The notes under the pieces were generated by a model, which saw only the letters and a program-made list of their open reading frames with translations, made no database searches and had not been told where the DNA came from. Made by a program: the position numbers and the translations under genes. From JABCPE02 sp963518845 (GTDB taxonomy: Bacteria > Bacteroidota > Bacteroidia > Flavobacteriales > Weeksellaceae), in NCBI GenBank assembly GCA_963518845.1, contig CAUQKV010000042.1:1-10694 (forward strand): 10,694 nt of DNA, given 5' to 3'. Below, one piece after another: positions 7,113 to 10,694 of this stretch; within the stretch, counting starts at the first letter, position 1, and each line of letters starts with the position of its first letter.

Positions 7113-7718
7113 TTATTTATTCTTTTTCTCTAAAAATACCGAGAAGTGTTTATATTTTGGTTCATCTGCTAAATATTTTTGACAGGATTTCCTGATGTCT
7201 AAATGCAAACCTCTTTTATCCGTAAACCGTTCTAAAGCAGCCTGAACTTGTGGTGCAAACCCCGCTATTCTGCGTTTGGTCAAACCCAGAATAATTACAC
7301 TTGCAAACAGTGGATTTTCCCAGAAATCACTATGTTTTTGAATAATCTCAATAAATTGCGCATCTAATTTATTCTCCCATAATGTCAAAATAAAACCACG
7401 CCGACCATCAGCATATTTTTCATTTTCTATTAGGCTTAAAATCGTATCGGAAACCTTTTTCGATGATTTCAGCTGCGGATAAATCTTTTTCAAACCCATC
7501 ATTAACCGCAATGCTACGGTATTAATCCTGTATTCAAATGCATAGTTAAGCATTTCTGAATTGTCTTTTCCTTTAAAATTATCAAAAGCAAATTCACAGG
7601 CTTCCAAAACCCATTCGGAAAGGGTGTCTTCGTTAAAATTATGATTTTCTGAAATTAATCCATTCTCATAAGTTACCATTTTTTCGATAATTATCTTTTT
7701 GTTTTCGTCCATTTTCAT
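7113..7718 (-). CDS. Helical unknown protein, putative immunity protein
   Basis: The 201-residue protein is mostly helical. Notable segments are LSEWVLEACEFAFDNFKG (about 33-50), TVALRLMMGLKKIYPQL (about 67-83), DGRRGFILTLWENKL (about 103-117) and WENPLFASVIILGLTKRRIAG (about 132-152). No signal peptide, membrane segment or catalytic motif is evident, and the family is not recognised. Codon use is somewhat less AT-rich than in the flanking genes. Unlike its neighbours it has a well-formed promoter upstream (7776-7807), so it may start a transcription unit running down to the TerD-like gene. The start could be either of the two close methionines, residue 1 or residue 3. Confidence 0.72.
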   Translation of the reverse strand: MKMDENKKIIIEKMVTYENGLISENHNFNEDTLSEWVLEACEFAFDNFKGKDNSEMLNYAFEYRINTVALRLMMGLKKIYPQLKSSKKVSDTILSLIENEKYADGRRGFILTLWENKLDAQFIEIIQKHSDFWENPLFASVIILGLTKRRIAGFAPQVQAALERFTDKRGLHLDIRKSCQKYLADEPKYKHFSVFLEKKNK

Positions 7719-7775
7719 TTTCTTGGTTTAGCATTTTTTGTTCGTATTGTTTAGTGAGAAGCTGTCGTAATATGG

Positions 7776-7807
7776 CAAATTTACACTCGCTCATACGAAA
7801 ATGCCAA
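7776..7807 (-). promoter_or_regulatory. Candidate Bacteroidota promoter for the gene at 7113-7718
   Basis: On the minus strand TAAATTTG (7776-7783) fits the -7 consensus TAnnTTTG, and a TTG at 7805-7807 lies 21 bases upstream, at the long end of accepted spacing. The start would be about 50 bases upstream of the ATG at 7718. It begins right after trailer copy 1. Confidence 0.5.
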
Positions 7808-7809
7808 TT

Positions 7810-7915
7810 CCAAAACCTAACTTCCCAGCTCTTTATAAACTTTCATTAAATCCTTGATAATCTGCTCAAAAGATAAGTCTTCAGACAGAGTGTTGGAGTT
7901 AAGAATCTGACCTAT
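7810..7915 (-). repeat. Trailer repeat, copy 1 (diverged)
   Basis: This is the most diverged of three copies; the others are at 8925-9037 and 10102-10213. All contain AAAACCTAACTTCCCAG and a conserved minus-strand frame ending EQI-x-x-DLMKVY-x-ELGS and a TAG stop (7817-7819 here). In this copy the frame reads NTLSEDLSFEQIIKDLMKVYKELGS in two pieces with no proper start of its own. The last four codons and stop of the TPR gene lie inside the repeat, which begins at the ATAGG motif. The encoded fragment looks like the 3' end of a former gene; I do not recognise the family. Confidence 0.8.
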
Positions 7916-8348
7916 AGTTTTTATAAAATTTCCAAGCATCATCGTGCCCTTTAAAAGCACGAGCTTTACCCGATTTATAGGCTTTATCAAACATTTCAAA
8001 TGCTAGGTCAAATTTATTCATCTTCAAATAAATTTCACCTGCACAAATAAAATCACTATCTAAAATCCGATTAGTGAATTGAGTGGCATAAAGCGCCCAT
8101 ATCAGTGCATCTTCATATTTTTCTTGCTTTTTATATAATGCAATAAGACTGACACAAATCCGCCATGCCCTACTTTCAATATCATGCAAATATGGCGGCT
8201 GTTCAAAACAACTATGCCAAATAGATTCTAATTTCTCAATAGATTCGTTAATTTTATTTTCTCTAAACAATATAATAGCTTGTTCTTCAAGAGAATCTAT
8301 TAAAGCAATATTTCCAGTTTGTGTATTCATTATTTCTCTTTCTTTCAT
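7899..8348 (-). CDS. TPR-like protein, putative immunity protein
   Basis: The 149-residue protein consists of helix pairs of TPR type. Repeats are visible at about 15-47 (LIDSLEEQAIILFRENKIN), 55-92 (ESRAWRICVSLIALYKKQEKYEDALIWALY) and 100-132 (CAGEIYLKMNKFDLAFEMFDKAYKSG). The tail GKARAFKGHDDAWKFYKNY resembles the end of a common bacterial family of short TPR proteins with a G-R-x-F ending. Its last residues (RSDS) are encoded inside trailer copy 1, suggesting the original 3' end was replaced or fused by recombination. ATG at 8348 is taken as start; the ATG at 8330 (residue 7), preceded by a purine-rich stretch, is equally possible. A role as an immunity protein is inferred from context. Confidence 0.8.
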   Translation of the reverse strand: MKEREIMNTQTGNIALIDSLEEQAIILFRENKINESIEKLESIWHSCFEQPPYLHDIESRAWRICVSLIALYKKQEKYEDALIWALYATQFTNRILDSDFICAGEIYLKMNKFDLAFEMFDKAYKSGKARAFKGHDDAWKFYKNYRSDS

Positions 8349-8376
8349 TTTAGTTAAGGATGTTTTATAATTAAAT

Positions 8377-8415
8377 CTGGCAAGTAATTTATAGTTTTTC
8401 CTAGTTTACTGCCAG
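8377..8415. repeat. Short inverted repeat between barstar and TPR genes
   Basis: CTGGCAAGTAA (8377-8387) and TTTACTGCCAG (8405-8415) are complementary over about ten bases with one bulge, enclosing a 17-base loop. On the minus strand the hairpin is followed only by a weak AT-rich tract, so it may be an inefficient terminator or a processing site between the two genes. Confidence 0.4.
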
Positions 8416-8468
8416 TACTTCTGTTGCGTAAATAATGATCTAAAATTAGTAACTATGAATGAAGCTTT

Positions 8469-8828
8469 TCACTCTATTAAATTTATCAAAATTGTAGGGA
8501 TTTTACTTATTGTATGCCTTACATTTACCTGTTCTATTGCAAGTAAAAATTTAGACCTTAAATCATCGGATATTTTTAATAGATTTTTGATATTCAACAA
8601 AATACATTCATCTTTATTTAAAGAGTAACGAACCATTGGCTCAATATCTTCGCCTTCATATATCCTTAAATCTGACAGACAATCTATAAAAGCTGCTAAA
8701 TTCTTGCCATAAAAATGAGGGAAACCAAAAATTTCAGCCATTTTTGTATGAAAATTTCTGTACTCCTCATCTAAATTTTTAGAATAAATATCTAAAAAAT
8801 CTATATCTATGTTAATAAATTTCATCAT
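8469..8828 (-). CDS. Barstar-family ribonuclease inhibitor
   Basis: Barstar proteins bind and block barnase-like ribonuclease toxins in the cytoplasm. The 119-residue protein has an N-terminal strand (KFINIDIDFLD), a helix, and the family hallmark FGFPHFYGKNLAAFIDCLSDL (34-54), matching the barstar LPEYYGENLDALWDCL pattern. A helix-strand end (NIKNLLKISDDLRSKFLLAIEQVN) follows. Against barstar, the acidic residue equivalent to Asp39 is kept (D49) but the one equivalent to Asp35 is alanine (A45), which suggests an altered toxin partner. Two methionines begin the frame; either could be the start. The leader repeat (8863-8903) and trailer copy 2 lie upstream. A decayed partial copy is at 4471-4578. 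Confidence 0.88.
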   Translation of the reverse strand: MMKFINIDIDFLDIYSKNLDEEYRNFHTKMAEIFGFPHFYGKNLAAFIDCLSDLRIYEGEDIEPMVRYSLNKDECILLNIKNLLKISDDLRSKFLLAIEQVNVRHTISKIPTILINLIE

Positions 8829-8862
8829 TGTTAATCAACCAAATGTTTCAGGGCACTCTTGT

Positions 8863-8903
8863 TTTTTCCAATAGTTTTGTTTCCTATTTATGGGTTAAAC
8901 CTT
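8863..8903 (-). repeat. Leader repeat, copy 2
   Basis: This is the longest and clearest leader copy, with TTTTTTCCAATAG followed by TTTCCTATTTATGGGTTAAAC on the plus strand. It lies just downstream (minus-strand sense) of trailer copy 2 and upstream of barstar, so trailer plus leader form one inter-cassette unit of roughly 175 bp, as also seen at 10060-10213. Confidence 0.7.
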
Positions 8904-8924
8904 ATTTTCCTATTTATAAAGAAT

Positions 8925-9037
8925 TTTCACTCTAAAACCTAACTTCCCAGTTCGTTGTAAACTTTCATCAAGTCCCTGAAAATCTGCTCATAAGATAAGT
9001 CTTTTGAGCGGATGTCAGATTCAGGAATCCGAGCTAT
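8925..9037 (-). repeat. Trailer repeat, copy 2 (reading frame intact)
   Basis: About 113 bp nearly identical to copy 3 at 10102-10213. On the minus strand it begins at the Imm11-like gene's stop codon and reads, without interruption, IPESDIRSKDLSYEQIFRD and then LMKVYNELGS and TAG (8939-8941). There is no start codon other than the internal Met of LMKVY, so this is a gene fragment, not an expressed gene. Its boundary exactly at the stop codon of the preceding gene is the best evidence for a recombination junction. Confidence 0.85.
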
Positions 9038-9558
9038 TCAGTCTCACCAACTTTATCGAATCTTAATCCATTAACGCTGTGTTCTCTTATCCAATCAACA
9101 AATTTGGAAGTGCAAAAATATTGCGATGGATAATTGCTGTCTCTAAATATTTGTTTATTTCCAATAATTGCTTCTTTGAAAATAAAATTATTTGTCTCAG
9201 GATAATTTTGTGCATTATCAATAGCAGGAATAGTACCCAATAAATTCATAAAAACAAATTTCTTTTCAAACTCTGGTGTTGAGACAGGAAGTAGTTGCGC
9301 CTGTACTCCGAAGTCCGAAATTATTTTATTCGCAATATATTCTTCAATAATTAAAATCCCCGATAAATAACAACTTGCATTAAAATCACGGCGTAATTTT
9401 TTCTCTCTTTGAGTTTTGCTAAAAATAGTCCAAGTTGGGGTTTTCCAATTTTTAATGACTTCTCCTTCATTATCTAAAACATCAATATAATCAGTATCTG
9501 TCTTATGTAAAACAAACTGAAATTCATCATAATTTTGCGCTATTTCAAAAATATCCAT
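9034..9558 (-). CDS. Imm11-like (MXAN_0049-type) immunity protein
   Basis: The 174-residue protein follows the pattern of the Imm11 / DUF1629 group. It has an N-terminal strand region with WKTPTW, then SGILIIEEYIANKIISDFGVQAQLLPV (about 66-92), where a helix leads into the family's E/Q-F/L-L-P-V strand. A strand FVFMNLLGTIPAID (about 101-114) follows, then IFRDSNYPSQYFCTSKFVDWIREHSVNGLRFDKV, matching the family ending of a helix and G-L-x-F. The function is inhibition of a secreted toxin in polymorphic toxin systems; the partner is unknown. AGG five bases upstream of the ATG is one of the few Shine-Dalgarno-like sites here. Its TAG stop falls at the first bases of trailer copy 2. Confidence 0.75.
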   Translation of the reverse strand: MDIFEIAQNYDEFQFVLHKTDTDYIDVLDNEGEVIKNWKTPTWTIFSKTQREKKLRRDFNASCYLSGILIIEEYIANKIISDFGVQAQLLPVSTPEFEKKFVFMNLLGTIPAIDNAQNYPETNNFIFKEAIIGNKQIFRDSNYPSQYFCTSKFVDWIREHSVNGLRFDKVGETE

Positions 9559-9645
9559 ACTAACCTACCAAAAAATTTTATTAAAATACAAATCATGTCT
9601 AAGCTCCTGAAAGGGAATGTTCATGTTCACACTACGCTTGCTAAA

Positions 9646-10068
9646 TCAAGTAAAATTATTTCCATATTTTTCTAATTTTTTAAAAAGCAAAACGGCATCA
9701 TCAAAAATTTTTTGACGATATTTTTCAGGAATTTTTTTATTAACCCTATTAAACCACTCGTCAAAAATCATATTCCATTCTTTAATTTGTTTTTCAGAGA
9801 GCCTTGAATAGACATCATCTGGAAATTTTTTAGCAATCAACAATAACATATCTATACTAGCAAGAACCGGTTGGCATATTTCTTTAGTGGATTTAAGCCA
9901 AGCGATATCCTCTTGAACAGTCTGAATAGCAAACTCAGCGTAACCTATACCTGTTAAATCTGCACGCTCATTGTCATATATTCCACTACCATACAATTTC
10001 ATATATCTTTTTTTAAAATTATTGATTACATTTTTAACATTATCGATAACATATTTTGGTTTTTCCAA
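9646..10068 (-). CDS. Helical hypothetical protein, putative immunity protein, start uncertain
   Basis: The 140-residue frame is helical and rich in Lys and aromatic residues, including YMKLYGSG (about 22-29), YAEFAIQTVQEDIAWLKSTKEI (about 43-64), SIDMLLLIAKKFPDD and IKEWNMIFDEWFNRVNKK. I do not recognise the family. The first codon is TTG at 10068, inside leader copy 3; the first in-frame ATG is at 10002 (residue 23) and no upstream ATG exists before a stop, so the 5' end may have been altered by recombination. After the TGA stop the same frame stays open for another 26 codons (including NMNIPFQELRHDLYF) to a TAG just before the Imm11-like gene, so a premature stop cannot be excluded. Confidence 0.65.
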   Translation of the reverse strand: MEKPKYVIDNVKNVINNFKKRYMKLYGSGIYDNERADLTGIGYAEFAIQTVQEDIAWLKSTKEICQPVLASIDMLLLIAKKFPDDVYSRLSEKQIKEWNMIFDEWFNRVNKKIPEKYRQKIFDDAVLLFKKLEKYGNNFT

Positions 10069-10084
10069 TTTATAGGTTAAACCA
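10060..10084 (-). repeat. Leader repeat, copy 3 (shortened)
   Basis: TTTTTCCAATTTATAGGTTAAAC on the plus strand matches both ends of leader copies 1 and 2 but lacks about 15 bases between CCAAT and TTTAT. The shortened leader runs into the gene at 9646-10068, whose TTG start lies inside it. Confidence 0.6.
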
Positions 10085-10101
10085 CATTTCCTTATTTCCT
10101 A

Positions 10102-10213
10102 TTTTCACTCCAAAACCTAACTTCCCAGCTCGTTGTAAACTTTCATCAAATCCCTGAAAATCTGCTCATCAGATAGCCTTTGAGCGGATGTCAGATTCAG
10201 GAATCCTGCCTAT
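10102..10213 (-). repeat. Trailer repeat, copy 3 (frame broken)
   Basis: Nearly identical to copy 2, with a handful of substitutions and a net 2-base shortening around 10170-10180 that puts the IPESDIRSK part and the DEQIFRDLMKVYNELGS part in different frames. This confirms that at least this copy no longer encodes a protein. It is separated from the gene at 10312 by the GC-richer segment 10214-10311. Confidence 0.82.
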
Positions 10214-10311
10214 GTTCGTTTGCTGCGCATTTTGTTTTTCAGGTAGCCTGAAAGGAGGTGTGTGGGCAGCAAGTACCTATCCTACGCCAGATAGTCTGCG
10301 GCAGGGCTTTT
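10214..10311. other. GC-richer inserted segment with an uptake-sequence palindrome
   Basis: This stretch between trailer copy 3 and the partial SUKH-like gene is visibly less AT-rich than all surrounding DNA. It contains the palindrome TTTCAGGTAGCCTGAAA (10237-10253), whose minus-strand part AGGCTACCTGAA equals the Eikenella dialect of the Neisseriaceae DNA uptake sequence. A hairpin with T run (10281-10313) ends it. No gene is visible. It may be a fragment acquired with Neisseriaceae DNA. Confidence 0.5.
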
Positions 10312-10313
10312 TT
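10281..10313 (+). terminator. Terminator-like hairpin on the plus strand
   Basis: CCTACGCCAGA (10281-10291), loop TAG, and TCTGCGGCAGG (10295-10305) form an imperfect GC-rich stem followed by GC and a run of T. It points along the plus strand although every gene here is on the minus strand, so it may be a leftover from the segment's source. Its T run touches the stop codon of the gene at 10312. Confidence 0.4.
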
Positions 10314-10694
10314 ATTCTTCAACTAACCATAAAAAATATTGGGCTAAATTTTTAAATATTTGTTCCGATTGCCCTGTATAGCACCATATTTGCGGTTCAA
10401 TAGCATCAGGCGTTACCCAAACCAATAACACATAATCTCCATTTTCTCTATCTTCAATAGCAAATAATGAAAGTTGGTTATCGGGATACAGTTGAGGTGC
10501 AGAACCTTCCCAATTTTTCCTCATTACATCAATCCATCTCCTGAAATATTTTGTTCTTAGAGTTTTGTTTATTTTCTCATGACCCAAGAATTCGGCATCA
10601 CAATCTTTCCAATTATCAGCAAATGCAAATCTTTCTTTCAACATGGGAGACAACGGCCGATTGAAATCGGTTTGTAGCGTTGGAATAAAATTGG
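10312..10694 (-). CDS. Partial SMI1/KNR4-like (SUKH) protein, 5' end outside window
   Basis: The frame stays open to the window edge, so the start is not seen; within the window the first start-like codon is TTG at 10653, but open coding (FIPTLQTDFNRPLSP) continues upstream of it. The visible C-terminal part has the SUKH-like order: a helix FRRWIDVMRKNWEG, then YPDNQLSLFAIEDRENGDYVLL with the typical G-D-Y before strands, IWCYTGQSEQIFKNLAQYFLWLVEE as the ending helix. The assignment is moderate. It would be the second SUKH protein of the array. The GC-richer segment with the uptake-like palindrome follows its stop codon. Confidence 0.6.
   Translation of the reverse strand, partial: NFIPTLQTDFNRPLSPMLKERFAFADNWKDCDAEFLGHEKINKTLRTKYFRRWIDVMRKNWEGSAPQLYPDNQLSLFAIEDRENGDYVLLVWVTPDAIEPQIWCYTGQSEQIFKNLAQYFLWLVEE

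Noticed and set aside
7817..7999. A 60-residue minus-strand frame ending KELGS
   Set aside because: It overlaps the TPR gene in another frame, and only its last part is conserved as trailer copy 1. It is better read as a gene-end fragment than a gene.
9559..9645. Toxin-tail fragment suggested by NMNIPFQELRHDLYF
   Set aside because: A 26-codon open stretch in AT-rich DNA is not rare, and I cannot match the peptide to a family. I keep it only as a note on the upstream gene's end.
7810..10213. Possible CRISPR array
   Set aside because: The repeats are ~105 bp, spaced over a kilobase with genes between them, and diverged; no short regular repeat-spacer pattern or cas gene is present.

Overview
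The window looks like a low-GC Flavobacteriia chromosome (Bacteroidota), probably near the Weeksellaceae (Chryseobacterium, Riemerella, Bergeyella). The evidence is the close Flavobacteriia character of the type I asparaginase, a tRNA-Ser without an encoded CCA end, promoters of the Bacteroidota -33 TTG / -7 TAnnTTTG type, and start sites with little Shine-Dalgarno sequence. Every gene I accept reads on the minus strand, so transcription runs from high to low coordinates.

Layout in ascending coordinates. Positions 1-1863 hold a tRNA-Ser(GGA) with its own promoter, then a tight group of asparaginase (ansA), a 106-residue unknown protein and a three-repeat ankyrin protein. Positions 1907-4225 hold one large protein with an N-terminal C-x-H / C-x-x-C zinc motif, a helical middle and a TerD-like C-terminus; it resembles the MXAN_6230/SCO0854 RING-domain family. 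Positions 4226-4646 have no intact gene but hold a decayed barstar copy and an imperfect inverted repeat.

Positions 4647-10694 are an array of at least ten small, mostly unrelated genes: two helical HEAT-like proteins, a third helical unknown, a DUF4303-like protein, two SMI1/KNR4 (SUKH) proteins (one cut by the window edge), a TPR protein, a barstar, an Imm11-like protein and one unknown. Most match the kinds of protein that act as immunity factors for polymorphic toxins. No toxin or secretion gene is present, so this reads as an orphan-immunity array; a toxin gene may lie beyond the right edge.

The most interesting feature is the spacer DNA. Three spacers carry copies of a ~105-bp 'trailer' that begins at or near the stop codon of the preceding gene in two cases and could encode a fragment ending in ELGS. 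Three genes are preceded by copies of a ~35-bp 'leader', and two other spacers share a different short trailer. This implies that genes were gained, lost and shuffled as cassettes by recombination in shared flanks. The partial barstar duplicate (in-frame 153-bp deletion plus early stop) shows decay. A GC-richer segment at about 10214-10311 contains an exact Eikenella-dialect DNA uptake sequence as a 17-bp palindrome, hinting at DNA shared with Neisseriaceae.
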